The notes beneath the pieces are model-generated. The model saw nothing but the letters and a program-made list of their open reading frames with translations. It searched no databases and was not told the origin of the DNA. Shown in pieces: positions 51,972-62,934 of a stretch of 64,000 nt of DNA. Numbering within the stretch: position 1 is the stretch's first letter; each line of letters begins with the position of its first letter. The translations under genes were made by a program, and so were the position numbers. Source of the stretch: Jannaschia formosa (GTDB lineage Bacteria > Pseudomonadota > Alphaproteobacteria > Rhodobacterales > Rhodobacteraceae); the NCBI RefSeq assembly GCF_003340555.1, contig NZ_QPLJ01000006.1, forward strand, positions 124,001 through 188,000, given 5' to 3'.

Positions 51972-52859
51972 ATGTGGCGCATGCTTCTCTTTCTGACCGC
52001 CCTCGCCCTGCCCGCCGCCGCCGAGGACGTTCCGGAGCGCTTCTGCTCCGACGGCATCGACGCGCCGCGGCACTGCATCCGCACCGCCGAGGAACATTTC
52101 GCGCAGGACCTCTGCACTCAGATCGAGGCCGAGGCCAGGATGCATGACCTGCCCCCCGGCTTCCTCGCCCGCCTTCTCTGGCAGGAGAGCCGGTTCGACT
52201 CGAACGCCGTCAGCCCGATGCGCGCCCGCGGCATCGCGCAGTTCATCGACAGCACGGCGCGGCTGCGCAGGCTGAAGAACCCGTTCAACCCGGCCGAGGC
52301 CGTCGCCCGCTCCGCCGAGTATCTGGGAGAGATGGCGCGGCGCTACGGCAGCCTCGGGCTTGCGGCGATCGGCTACAACGGCGGCGAGCGGCGGGCCGAG
52401 GGCTGGCTCGCCGGGACCGGCGGGCTGGCGCGCGAGACGCGGGACTACGTCCTCATCGTCACCGGTCATTCCGCCGAGGCCTGGCGCGACGGCCCGCCCG
52501 AGGACGTGGACTATGCGCTCGACGGCGAGATGCCCTTCCGCGAGGCCTGCATCGCGATGGCGGCCGAGCGGCGGGTCACGCCGCTCGCCCCTCCGCCGCC
52601 GCAAATCGCGCCCTGGGGCGCGCAGGTCGCCTTCGGCACCACCCGCAGCGCTGCCCACGCCGCCTGGACCCGCCTGCGCCCCGCCTGCCGCAGCGCGGCG
52701 CCCGAGGAGCGGCTGGACTACGTGCCTGTGCGCCGCAGGGGTCCCGGCGACCGCATCTACCTGATGTTGCGGGTCGGTGCCGACACGCGCGCCGAGGCGG
52801 AACAGGTGTGCCGTGCCGTCTCGCGCGCGGGATGCCCCTGCCGCGCGTTCAGGAACTGA
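51972..52859 (+). CDS. Lytic transglycosylase with C-terminal SPOR-like domain
   Basis: 295 residues. Signal peptide 1-18. SLT domain: catalytic Glu in LLWQESRFDSNAVSPMRARG, then IAQFIDSTARLR and LAAIGYNGG. The C-terminal ~75 residues (APWGAQVAFGTTRSAAHAAW to the end) look like a SPOR domain that binds denuded glycan at the septum. Starts at MWRMLLFLTAL; a GTG eight codons upstream is possible. Divergent from ftsY. Confidence 0.92.
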   Translation: MWRMLLFLTALALPAAAEDVPERFCSDGIDAPRHCIRTAEEHFAQDLCTQIEAEARMHDLPPGFLARLLWQESRFDSNAVSPMRARGIAQFIDSTARLRRLKNPFNPAEAVARSAEYLGEMARRYGSLGLAAIGYNGGERRAEGWLAGTGGLARETRDYVLIVTGHSAEAWRDGPPEDVDYALDGEMPFREACIAMAAERRVTPLAPPPPQIAPWGAQVAFGTTRSAAHAAWTRLRPACRSAAPEERLDYVPVRRRGPGDRIYLMLRVGADTRAEAEQVCRAVSRAGCPCRAFRN

Positions 52860-52915
52860 CGCCGCGGCTTATGCCGTCGAAGCGTCGGAGGATGTCCTCA
52901 AATCAGGACGGATCT

Positions 52916-52953
52916 GAAAGATCCCGAGAGGGCGAAGCCCGGCGGGATCTTTC
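52916..52953. repeat. Long imperfect hairpin
   Basis: Perfect outer arms GAAAGATCCC (52916-52925) and GGGATCTTTC (52944-52953) and an inner stem GGGC-GAA-GCCC (52930-52940). About 57 bases after the lytic transglycosylase stop. It could end or protect that transcript, or be part of an RNA. Confidence 0.7.
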
Positions 52954-52978
52954 CCGATCAACCTTGTCGTCCGCCGCG

Positions 52979-52993
52979 TTAACCTTTCGCTAA
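52979..52993 (+). promoter_or_regulatory. Candidate CtrA-binding site
   Basis: TTAA-N7-CTAA, one base from the TTAA-N7-TTAA consensus of the alphaproteobacterial regulator CtrA. No coding gene starts just downstream, so the target, if any, would be an RNA. CtrA also controls GTA expression in this order. Confidence 0.35.
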
Positions 52994-53352
52994 CCATTTT
53001 GCGGTCAGGTGGCAGGGCGTCGAGGTCCTTTGCACCGGGGCCGGGCGTCAACGACCGGCCCGCCCGGCCGTCGGGGCCCCATCACCCGGCGGCACAGGGC
53101 GGGTCGGCCCCCAAAGGGGGCGGCCGCGCCGGGCAAGGATGGCGGCTCGGTCGTCGCCCTACTTTATGGCCAATGACTTCGGACGTGTCTGACCTGGTCT
53201 CTGCCGTCTTCGCTTCCGCCCGTTCCGGCGGGCCTGACCCGGCGAACTGCTGGACGTGCCTTCCCGGCTTCCAGCAGGCAGAGCTTGGCTGAGCCTGAAG
53301 GTCGGAGATCTGCGGCGGCGGGTTCGATGGCCGCCACGGCTCCGCGACGGGT

Positions 53353-55053
53353 CTACCCTTTCGAGGTCAGCTCCTCCGGGAAATGCTTCGCCACCAGGCG
53401 GATCGGGCTCGGCGCCGCCTGCCCCAGACCGCAGATCGAGGCATCGGCCATCGCCTGGCAGATTTCCTCCAGCAGGCTCACGTCCCAGGCCGGGGCCTGC
53501 ATCAGCTTCACCGCCTTCTCGCAACCGACCCGGCAGGGCGTGCATTGCCCGCAGCTCTCGCTCTCGAAGAAGCGCAGCATGTTGAGCGCGGCGTCCCGCG
53601 CGCTGTCGCGATCCGACAGCACGACCACCGCGGCAGAGCCGATGAAGCTGCCATGCGGCTGCAGCGTGTCGAAGTCGAGCGGTACGTCGTCCAGCGACGC
53701 GGGCAGCAGCCCCGAGGACGGCCCGCCCGGCTGGTAGGCCTTGAACGCATGGCCCGGCGCCATGCCCCCGGCGGCGGCGATGATCTCAGTGATCGTGGAG
53801 CCCGCGGGCAGCAGGTAGACCCCCGGCGCGGCCACCCGGCCGGACACGGAGTAGCTGCGCAACCCCTTGCGGCCGTTGTGCTCCACCGATGACAGGACCT
53901 CCGGCCCCTCGCGCAGGACGCGGGCGATCCAATGGCAGGTCTCGACATTGTGGACGAGGGTCGGGCGCCCGAACAGCCCGACCTGAGCGACGTAAGGCGG
54001 CCGGTGGCGCGGCAGCCCGCGCTTGCCCTCGATCGACTCGATCATCGCCGATTCCTCGCCGCAGATATAGGCGCCCGCGCCGCGGCGCAGTTCGACGAAG
54101 CCGGGGGCGATCAGGCCCGCCGCCTCCAGCGCGGCGATCTCTCGGCGCAGGATCTCCAGCACGGCGGGATATTCGTCGCGCATGTAGAGGTAGACGCGCT
54201 CCGCCTCGACGGCCCAGGCGGCGATCAGCATGCCTTCGAGGAACAGGTGCGGCACCCGCTCGAGGTAGTAGCGGTCCTTGAAGGTCCCCGGCTCGCCCTC
54301 GTCGCCGTTGACGGCCATCAGCCGCGGACCCGGATTGGCCCGTACGAAGCCCCATTTGCGCCCCGATGGGAAGCCCGCGCCGCCCAGGCCCCGCAACCCC
54401 GAGGCGGCCACCTGCGCCTGCGCCGCCTCCCAGTCTCCGCTGGTGCGCAGCCTCGCCAGCACCGCGTAGCCGCCGCCCGCGCGATAGGCGTCGAGTCCCT
54501 CGTAGTCGGGCATGCGCGGATGGGTGTCGCCCGAGGCGACGACCTCGGACACGAGGTCAGGCGTGGCGCGGTCGACATGGCGATGCCCGACCTCACAGAC
54601 CGGCGCCGTGTCGCAACGGCCCATGCAGGGCGCACGCAGGACGCGGACCTTCGCCGGATCGGTCCCCGCCTCCAGCGCGGCGATCAGCGCCTCGGAGCCC
54701 GCCAGTTCGCAGGAGAGGCTGTCGCAGACGCGGATCGTCAGGTCGGGCGGAACCGGGTCGTCCTCGCGGAGCGGATCGAAATGCGCATAGAACGTCGCCA
54801 CCTCCCAGACCTCGGCCATGCTGAGGCGCATCTCCTCGGCCAGGGCGCGCAGGTGGCGGGCGGAAAGATGGCCATGGGCGTCCTGGATCAGGTGCAGGAA
54901 CTCGATCAGCAGGTCGCGTCGGCGGGGCCGGTCGCCGAGCAGCGCGCGCAACTCTTCCAGCGCGAGGTCGTCGTATTGGCGGCCCTTCGGCGTGGCCCGG
55001 CCCCGGCCCTTGCCGGACTTCCAGACGCCCTTCTTGTCGGTCCCGTCGAGCAT
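53353..55053 (-). CDS. NuoE-NuoF fusion, NADH-binding diaphorase (formate dehydrogenase beta-like)
   Basis: 566 residues. N-terminal ~165: thioredoxin-like [2Fe-2S] NuoE domain with cysteines in RVCDSLSCELAG and APCMGRCDTAP. C-terminal: NuoF-type NAD/FMN domain with SGLRGLGGAGFPSGRKW and NGDEGEPGTFKDR, SLBB part, and the [4Fe-4S] site ESCGQCTPCRVGCEK plus SICGLG. This layout matches soluble NAD-dependent formate dehydrogenase or hydrogenase diaphorase subunits. No catalytic alpha subunit, FdhD or hydrogenase gene is adjacent; a 493-base gap follows it. Confidence 0.93.
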   Translation of the reverse strand: MLDGTDKKGVWKSGKGRGRATPKGRQYDDLALEELRALLGDRPRRRDLLIEFLHLIQDAHGHLSARHLRALAEEMRLSMAEVWEVATFYAHFDPLREDDPVPPDLTIRVCDSLSCELAGSEALIAALEAGTDPAKVRVLRAPCMGRCDTAPVCEVGHRHVDRATPDLVSEVVASGDTHPRMPDYEGLDAYRAGGGYAVLARLRTSGDWEAAQAQVAASGLRGLGGAGFPSGRKWGFVRANPGPRLMAVNGDEGEPGTFKDRYYLERVPHLFLEGMLIAAWAVEAERVYLYMRDEYPAVLEILRREIAALEAAGLIAPGFVELRRGAGAYICGEESAMIESIEGKRGLPRHRPPYVAQVGLFGRPTLVHNVETCHWIARVLREGPEVLSSVEHNGRKGLRSYSVSGRVAAPGVYLLPAGSTITEIIAAAGGMAPGHAFKAYQPGGPSSGLLPASLDDVPLDFDTLQPHGSFIGSAAVVVLSDRDSARDAALNMLRFFESESCGQCTPCRVGCEKAVKLMQAPAWDVSLLEEICQAMADASICGLGQAAPSPIRLVAKHFPEELTSKG

Positions 55054-55256
55054 GTCGTTCCTCCTGTCACGGGGCACCCTCGCATGCCCCCGCGCAAAGG
55101 GGCAGGCGCGAAGGCGACACCCTTTCGCCCGTTTGCGCGCCGCGATCCGGTGCGGCAAGGGGTCTCAGCCGGCCTGCGACGACCTGCCTGCCCTCTTTTG
55201 TTCAGTTTTCGGGTCTAGGGTCGTCGGCGCGAATCACCAGTGTCGGAGTTGCCCCC

Positions 55257-56345
55257 ATGCCCCCCATCCTCGGCTTCGTCGCCGCGCTCGGCCTCTCGGT
55301 GGCCCTCCTCGTCGCCGGAGCCCTGGCCGACGGCTGGTGGGATTTCGCCTCCTTCCTGTGGATGGGCTGGGTCGTGGCCGCGATGGACCACTTCATGCAG
55401 CGCGAGACGCCGGGCCCGACAGAATGGCAGGCCAAGGCGCTGACCGTCGGGCTGGCCCTGATCCATTTCCCGCTGCTCGGCCTCGCCGTCTGGGCGCTGG
55501 CGCAGGGCGGGCCGATCCTGAACTGGCTGGCGTACCTCGTGGCCTCTGGACTGTTCTTCGGCCAGATCATGAACTCCAACGCGCATGAGATGATCCATGC
55601 TCGCGGCCGCATCCGGCGCATTCTGGGCAAGTGGATCTACGTCACGCTGCTGTTCGGGCACCACACCTCGTCGCACCCGCTGCTGCACCACGTCCATGTG
55701 GCCACCCCGAACGACCCGAACACCGCCCGGCTGGGCGAATCCTGGTGGCGCTTCGTCTTCCGGGCGGGGCACCATTCGTTCTGGAAGGGGCTCGCGGCGG
55801 AGAAGCGGCGCCAGCGCACCGCCGGGCGCCACCCCTGGCACTGGCGCAACCCGTACTGGGTCTATGTCGGCGGCGGAGGGGCGTGCCTCGTCGCCTCCTA
55901 CGCGACTCTGGGCCTCGCGGGGCTGGGCGCCTACTACGCGATCTGCGTGCTCGTCCACAGCCAGCTTCTGATGACCGACTACGTCCTGCATTACGGGATG
56001 CGGCGCAGGAAGATCGGCGACAAGTACGAGCCGGTGACGGCCCGCCATTCCTGGAACACGCCCCACGTCATGACCAACCTGCTGACGCTGCACGCCCCGC
56101 GCCACAGCGACCACCACGCCAACCCGTCCCGCGGCTTCGAGGCGCTGCGGCTGTCGGACGACCAGCCGATGCTGCCCTATTCGCTGCCGGTGATGGTGAC
56201 TCTGGCGCTCTGGCCTGCCTACTGGCGCAAGATGATGGACCCGCGGGTGCGCGCGCTGCGTCAGGAGGATGCGCCCGCGAAGCCACTGGACAGGCGGCGC
56301 GCGCGGCGTCAGCGTGCCCGGCAAGGAGATCCGACATGCGCCTGA
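55257..56345 (+). CDS. alkB: Alkane 1-monooxygenase, AlkB type
   Basis: 362 residues, membrane di-iron hydroxylase. Histidine boxes: SNAHEMIHARGR (HExxH-like), HPLLHHVHVATPNDPN and APRHSDHHANPSRGFEAL, plus TDYVLHYGMRR corresponding to the NYxEHYG motif. About six membrane helices. It would oxidise medium-chain alkanes or similar terminal methyl groups. No rubredoxin gene is adjacent. Its end overlaps the next gene by ten bases. Confidence 0.94.
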   Translation: MPPILGFVAALGLSVALLVAGALADGWWDFASFLWMGWVVAAMDHFMQRETPGPTEWQAKALTVGLALIHFPLLGLAVWALAQGGPILNWLAYLVASGLFFGQIMNSNAHEMIHARGRIRRILGKWIYVTLLFGHHTSSHPLLHHVHVATPNDPNTARLGESWWRFVFRAGHHSFWKGLAAEKRRQRTAGRHPWHWRNPYWVYVGGGGACLVASYATLGLAGLGAYYAICVLVHSQLLMTDYVLHYGMRRRKIGDKYEPVTARHSWNTPHVMTNLLTLHAPRHSDHHANPSRGFEALRLSDDQPMLPYSLPVMVTLALWPAYWRKMMDPRVRALRQEDAPAKPLDRRRARRQRARQGDPTCA

Positions 56346-56731
56346 TCCTCGCCCTGTCCCTGCTCGCCGCCCCGGCCTTCGCGGAACGTGCCGTCTCGCC
56401 CGAGGAGTTCGAGCAGATGGTCCACGGCAAGACCTTCCATTTCGACCGCTTCGGCGAACCCTTCGGCTCCGAGCAGTATTTCCCCGACCGCAGGGTGATC
56501 TGGGCCTTCGAGGGCGGCGAGTGCCAGCGCGGCATCTGGTTCGCCAACGTCCGGGACGAGATCTGCTTCGTCTACGACAGCAGCCCAGAGCCGCAATGCT
56601 GGCACTTCCTGGAGATGCCGGATGGCGATCTTCACGCCCGGGTCGTGGGCGACGACCCGACGCAGGATCTGGTGACGTCGGATATCGGGACGGAGTCGCT
56701 CGACTGCCCGCTGCCGGACCTGGGAGTCTGA
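56336..56731 (+). CDS. Small secreted protein coupled to alkB
   Basis: 131 residues with signal peptide 1-16 (MRLILALSLLAAPAFA). Mature part has three Cys (GGECQRGIW, DEICFVYD, PQCWHFLE) and one near the end, possibly two disulfides, with an aromatic-rich beta pattern. No family name assigned. The ten-base overlap with alkB suggests co-translation, but a joint role is not shown. Confidence 0.82.
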   Translation: MRLILALSLLAAPAFAERAVSPEEFEQMVHGKTFHFDRFGEPFGSEQYFPDRRVIWAFEGGECQRGIWFANVRDEICFVYDSSPEPQCWHFLEMPDGDLHARVVGDDPTQDLVTSDIGTESLDCPLPDLGV

Positions 56732-56953
56732 GGGGAGCCGGACAGAAGCCCGGGCGCAGTTCGGCGGGCCGCGGCGTAGCGATCTGAACCCGGCGCTCCT
56801 TAGCCGCCGAGGTCCGAAGACCTTCCCGGCACGCGCCTCATCTCGCCGCAACGCGAGCCCGGGCGGCAGCCCTGCCAAATGCCGCCTTCCGGCGGGGCCG
56901 GTCGCCGCGTCACGCAACGGCCGCGGCTTGGGAGAGCCCTTACAGGAGCCGTC

Positions 56954-58561
56954 TCAGAACAGCGTGCCCTGATCCTCCTCGGGCTCTGCCTTCCGCCGCT
57001 TCGCCGCCGGGCCCCCGGTGACCGCGTCGACCCGCGGCCCGCCCGCGAATTGAAGCTGCACCTGCCGCGCCGCCTGCGCGGCCTCGGCGGAGGTCACGAC
57101 GCGGTTGCCGTCCCAGACGACGGCGAATCCACGCTCCAGCGTGCGCTCGTAGCCCAGCGACTCCCGCAGCCGGTCCAAGGCTTCCAGCCGCGCCACGCGC
57201 GCGGCGTGCTCGCCCCGCGCCGCGACCGAGAGCCGCCGGAGGAGGCCCGCCAGGCGGTCCGCGTCCCGTCCCCGCCGTCGCGCCAGCGGCGCCGGGGTCA
57301 GGCGGCGCGCCACCCTTTCCAGATCGCGCCGCGGCTGGACGAAGCCCCGGCGCGCCAGCCGCTCCAGCCCGGCCGACTGCGCGGCGAGACCCGACGCCGC
57401 CTCGCGCTGGCGATCCCGCAAGCCCTGTTCCAGCCGCCGGGCGAGCCCGTCGAGCCGCGCCCTCTCGCGCGACAGCCGGTCCCCGGGCACGACCCGCCCG
57501 GCCAGCGCGCCGAGCCGCAGGCGCGCGCGGCTCACCTGCGCCTGAAGCGCCGCGGGCAGACGATGGCCAAGCGTCTCGATGCGGCTGCGCGGCCGCTCCA
57601 GCAGCGTCTCGGCCCGCGGAAGCCCACGCGCCAGGTCGCGCAGCCGCTGCTCCCGCGACCGCACCGCCATCGCCGCCGCGCGCGCCTGCCGCGCACCCAG
57701 CGCAGTGACCGCCGCGATCAGGTCCGCCCGGACCGGCACCGCCATCTCGGCCGCCGCCGTGGGGGTCGGCGCGCGGCGGTCGGCGGCGTGGTCGATCAGC
57801 GTCGTGTCCGTCTCGTGGCCCACGGCCGAGATTAGCGGGATCGTGCAGGCGGCGGCGGCGCGCACCACAACCTCCTCGTTGAAGCCCCACAGATCCTCGA
57901 TGGACCCGCCACCCCGCGCGACGATCAGAAGGTCGGGCCGCGGGATCGGCGCGCCGGGCCGCAGCGCGTCGAAGCCCCGGATGGCGTTCGCCACCTCACC
58001 CGCAGAGGCGCGGCCCTGCACCGCGACCGGCCAGATCAGCACGTCGCGCGGGAAGCGGTCGCCCAGCCGGTGCAGGATGTCGCGGATAACCGCCCCCTGC
58101 GGCGAGGTCACGACACCGATCACGTCGGGCAGGAACGGCAGGGGCCGCTTGCGCGACGGCTCGAACAACCCTTCGGCGGCGAGCTGCGCGCGCCGCTTCT
58201 CCAGCATGGCGAGCAGCGCGCCGCGCCCGGCCACCTCCATCGCGTCGACGTTCAGATTGTATTTGGACTGCGCGCCGAAGCCCGACAGCTTGCCGGTCAC
58301 GACGACCTCCATCCCCTCCTCCGGCTGGACGGAGAGGCCGGCGATCTGGCCGCGCCAGGTCGTGCAGGCCAGCACGTTCCGGTCGTCCTTGACGTCGTAG
58401 TAGAGATGGCCGGAGCGCGCCTTGAAGATGCGCCCGATCTCGCCCTTCACCCGGATGCGGCCGAACCGGTCCTCCAATGCCTGCTTCACCGCGCCCGAGA
58501 TCTCGGACACGGTATATTCGCCCACATTGCCGCGCGGGCCCTCGTCGATCAGGTCGTCCAT
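56954..58561 (-). CDS. xseA: Exodeoxyribonuclease VII large subunit
   Basis: 535 residues. N-terminal OB-fold (VSEISGAVKQALEDRFGRIR; HLYYDVKDDRNVLACTTW), catalytic core with VTSPQGAVIRDILHRL, LIVARGGGSIEDLWGFNEE and SAVGHETDTTLIDHAADRRA, then a long Arg/Ala/Leu-rich coiled coil and a C-terminal GYERTLERGFAVV. With XseB it degrades single-stranded DNA; xseB is not in the window. 222 bases without a gene follow it. Confidence 0.97.
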   Translation of the reverse strand: MDDLIDEGPRGNVGEYTVSEISGAVKQALEDRFGRIRVKGEIGRIFKARSGHLYYDVKDDRNVLACTTWRGQIAGLSVQPEEGMEVVVTGKLSGFGAQSKYNLNVDAMEVAGRGALLAMLEKRRAQLAAEGLFEPSRKRPLPFLPDVIGVVTSPQGAVIRDILHRLGDRFPRDVLIWPVAVQGRASAGEVANAIRGFDALRPGAPIPRPDLLIVARGGGSIEDLWGFNEEVVVRAAAACTIPLISAVGHETDTTLIDHAADRRAPTPTAAAEMAVPVRADLIAAVTALGARQARAAAMAVRSREQRLRDLARGLPRAETLLERPRSRIETLGHRLPAALQAQVSRARLRLGALAGRVVPGDRLSRERARLDGLARRLEQGLRDRQREAASGLAAQSAGLERLARRGFVQPRRDLERVARRLTPAPLARRRGRDADRLAGLLRRLSVAARGEHAARVARLEALDRLRESLGYERTLERGFAVVWDGNRVVTSAEAAQAARQVQLQFAGGPRVDAVTGGPAAKRRKAEPEEDQGTLF

Positions 58562-58647
58562 GACCCACACCCTAGAGTCCGTGACCCGCGGGCGCCAGCG
58601 CACTAGGACACGATCGGGCCAGCGGGCCAGCGTCCCGGTCCGTCCTC

Positions 58648-59331
58648 TCAGTCGCCGCAGCCGCCGCCGCAATCGCCGCAGTCGCCGCCCTCGCTGTCCG
58701 ACCAGATGTCGATGCCGAATTCGAAGCCGAGCGCCGGCACCGCCTGCGACAGCCCCAGGATGAAGATGCAGCCCCCGGAGACGAGGCCGAACAGGCTGAG
58801 GAGCAGCAGGCCCTCGGCCTGGCCGATGGAGACGAGCGCCATCATCCAGACCGCTCCGAAGGCCATCGCCGCGACGCCGCCCCACCCGCTTCGATGGGAC
58901 CAGATGCCCTTCGGCGGGGCCTCTCCGAACTCCCGCTCGTAGCGCCGGATCGTGTCGGCGTAGTCGCCGCCATGGCCGGCGGGGGTGCCCGGCTGGTGAT
59001 GGACGGGCCGTCCGCCCAGCGCCCCGGGGACGAAGCGGGTCCAGTAGTCTCGGGTGTGGGTGAGGTGCAGATGCCAGACGGCGTCGACCGCCCGGGAAGG
59101 CACGGAGCGGCCCTCATCCAGGGCCGCAAGGTAGATGAAGCGCCGGTACTCCTCGATGCCCCGGAAAGCGGTGGTCAGGCTGATCCTGTGCTCCCTGGCG
59201 AGTTGTTCGGCGAAGGAGGCGCCCGCCGCGCCGGCGGGGAGGGGATGCGCCCGGATGGCGTCCCAGAGGGGTCTGTTCCTCAAGCGGTGTATCTCGCGTC
59301 GTTTCTCATGGCCCCAGGGTGCCCGAGCCAT
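58648..59331 (-). CDS. GRDP-like membrane protein with Cys-rich tail
   Basis: 227 residues. Residues ~30-110 resemble the glycine-rich domain protein family, with VDAVWHLHLTHTRDYWTRF, whose W-H-x-H could bind a metal. Two membrane helices follow (~155-175 and ~182-205) and the protein ends GGDCGDCGGGCGD. Similar Gly/Cys-tailed proteins belong to a TIGR04222-related group of unknown function. The start at 59331 precedes a basic N terminus. Confidence 0.78.
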   Translation of the reverse strand: MARAPWGHEKRREIHRLRNRPLWDAIRAHPLPAGAAGASFAEQLAREHRISLTTAFRGIEEYRRFIYLAALDEGRSVPSRAVDAVWHLHLTHTRDYWTRFVPGALGGRPVHHQPGTPAGHGGDYADTIRRYEREFGEAPPKGIWSHRSGWGGVAAMAFGAVWMMALVSIGQAEGLLLLSLFGLVSGGCIFILGLSQAVPALGFEFGIDIWSDSEGGDCGDCGGGCGD

Positions 59332-59455
59332 GTGACGGTTCGATGACGCGGGCTGGCGACGATCGGCGCGCATCGTTTCCGGGCGGCTCGCGATCTGCCC
59401 GGCTTGCCTGCCGCGTCCCGCGCCCCTAGACCGCGCGCCATCAGGGAGGCGCCGC

Positions 59456-60712
59456 ATGAACATCCTCATCCTTGGCTCCGGCGGGCGGGAGCATGCGCTT
59501 GCCTGGGCCGTTCTGCAGAACCCGAAATGCGACCGGCTGATCGTCGCCCCCGGGAATGCGGGCATCGCCGAGATCGCGGAATGCGCCGAGCTCGACATCC
59601 TCGACGGCGCCGCCCTGGCCGACTGGGCCTGCGAGGAGAGCGTCGACATCGTCATCGTCGGTCCCGAAGCGCCGCTGGCCGCGGGCGTGGCCGACGCGCT
59701 GACCGAGGCCGGGATCGCCGTGTTCGGGCCCTCGGCGGCGGCGGCCCGGCTGGAGGCGTCGAAGGCCTTCACCAAGGAGATCTGCGCCGCCGTCGGCGCG
59801 CCGACCGCCGCCTATGCCCGCTTCGACGCGCTGGCGCCCGCGCTGGCGCATGTGGCGGACCATCCCCTGCCCGTCGTCGTCAAGGCCGACGGGCTGGCCG
59901 CCGGCAAGGGCGTGACCGTGGCCGAGACGCGGGACGAGGCGAAGGCGGCGCTGCGCGCGCTCTTCGCCGAACCGGGCGCCGAGGTCGTCATCGAGGCCTT
60001 CCTTGCGGGCGAGGAGGCCTCGTTCTTCTGCCTCGTCGACGGAGAGACCGTCCTGCCGCTGGGCAGCGCGCAGGACCACAAGCGCATCGGCGAGGGCGAT
60101 ACCGGCCCCAACACCGGCGGGATGGGCGCCTATTCCCCGGCGCCGGTGATGACCGCAGAGGTCGAGCGGCGTGCCCTGGACGAGATCGTGCGCCCGACCA
60201 TGGCCGAGATGGTCCGGCGCGGCACGCCCTTCCGCGGCGTGCTCTTCGTCGGGCTGATGATCGAGGACGGCGCGCCCGCCCTGGTGGAATACAACGTCCG
60301 CTTCGGCGACCCGGAGTGCCAGTGCCTGATGATGCGGCTCGGCGGGCAGGCGCTGGACCTGATGCTGGCCTGCGCCGAGGGGCGTCTTGCGGAGGCGCGC
60401 GTCAACTGGGCCGATGACCACGCGGTCTGCGTGGTGATGGCCGCACGGGGCTATCCCGGTCCCTACGCCAAGGGCGGCGAGATCGGCGGGCTGGACGCCC
60501 TGCCCCGCGACAGCCGCCGGATGGCGTTCCATGCGGGCACGGCCCTGCGCGACGGCCGGGTCGTCGCCACGGGCGGCCGGGTGCTGGGCCTGACGGCACG
60601 CGGCGCGACCCTGGCCGAGGCGCGGGACGCGGCCTATGCGATGGCCGATGCGGTGGACTGGCCGGACGGGATCATGCGCCGCGACATCGGCTGGCGGGCG
60701 CTGGGGCGCTAG
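59456..60712 (+). CDS. purD: Phosphoribosylamine-glycine ligase (GAR synthetase)
   Basis: 418 residues, ATP-grasp enzyme of purine synthesis. Starts MNILILGSGGREHALAW; VVVKADGLAAGKGVTVAET is the ATP-binding strand and loop, SAQDHKRIGEGDTGPNTGGM and FGDPECQCLMMRL are signatures. Single gene; about 78 bases of spacer separate it from the convergent nnrD/E end. Confidence 0.97.
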   Translation: MNILILGSGGREHALAWAVLQNPKCDRLIVAPGNAGIAEIAECAELDILDGAALADWACEESVDIVIVGPEAPLAAGVADALTEAGIAVFGPSAAAARLEASKAFTKEICAAVGAPTAAYARFDALAPALAHVADHPLPVVVKADGLAAGKGVTVAETRDEAKAALRALFAEPGAEVVIEAFLAGEEASFFCLVDGETVLPLGSAQDHKRIGEGDTGPNTGGMGAYSPAPVMTAEVERRALDEIVRPTMAEMVRRGTPFRGVLFVGLMIEDGAPALVEYNVRFGDPECQCLMMRLGGQALDLMLACAEGRLAEARVNWADDHAVCVVMAARGYPGPYAKGGEIGGLDALPRDSRRMAFHAGTALRDGRVVATGGRVLGLTARGATLAEARDAAYAMADAVDWPDGIMRRDIGWRALGR

Positions 60713-60719
60713 AGGGCAA

Positions 60720-60775
60720 GAGGCCCCCGCTTGCGGCGCTCCGCCTTGGTATTCGCAGAGAGATGAGCGGCGCGC
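60720..60775. repeat. Short GC-rich stem with AT-rich flank after purD
   Basis: CTTGCGGCGCTCCGCCTTGG with a small GGCG/CGCC stem, followed by TATTCGCAGAGAGATGAG. The layout looks like a dispersed intergenic motif in this bacterial order, but only one copy is seen here and the call is weak. Confidence 0.25.
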
Positions 60776-60790
60776 GTCAGTCACAACCCT

Positions 60791-62883
<2,093 letters not shown>

Positions 62884-62934
62884 CGCCGCCGGCCCGTAAT
62901 CACCACCCAAGACACGACAACGAGAGGGAACCCC

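Larger units (their letters stand above)
52860..53352. other. 493-base region without a convincing gene
   Basis: Contains a strong long hairpin (52916-52953), a CtrA-like box (52979-52993) and, near 53110, a short hairpin GCCCCC-AAA-GGGGGC. Short open frames on the plus strand (to 53292) lack a ribosome site and codon bias. A small RNA gene or decayed sequence is possible. No tRNA, tmRNA, RNase P or SRP RNA recognised. Confidence 0.6.

Noticed and set aside
52999-53292. 97-residue plus-strand open frame in the gap
   Set aside because: No ribosome site, no signal or domain, and codon third positions do not stand out.
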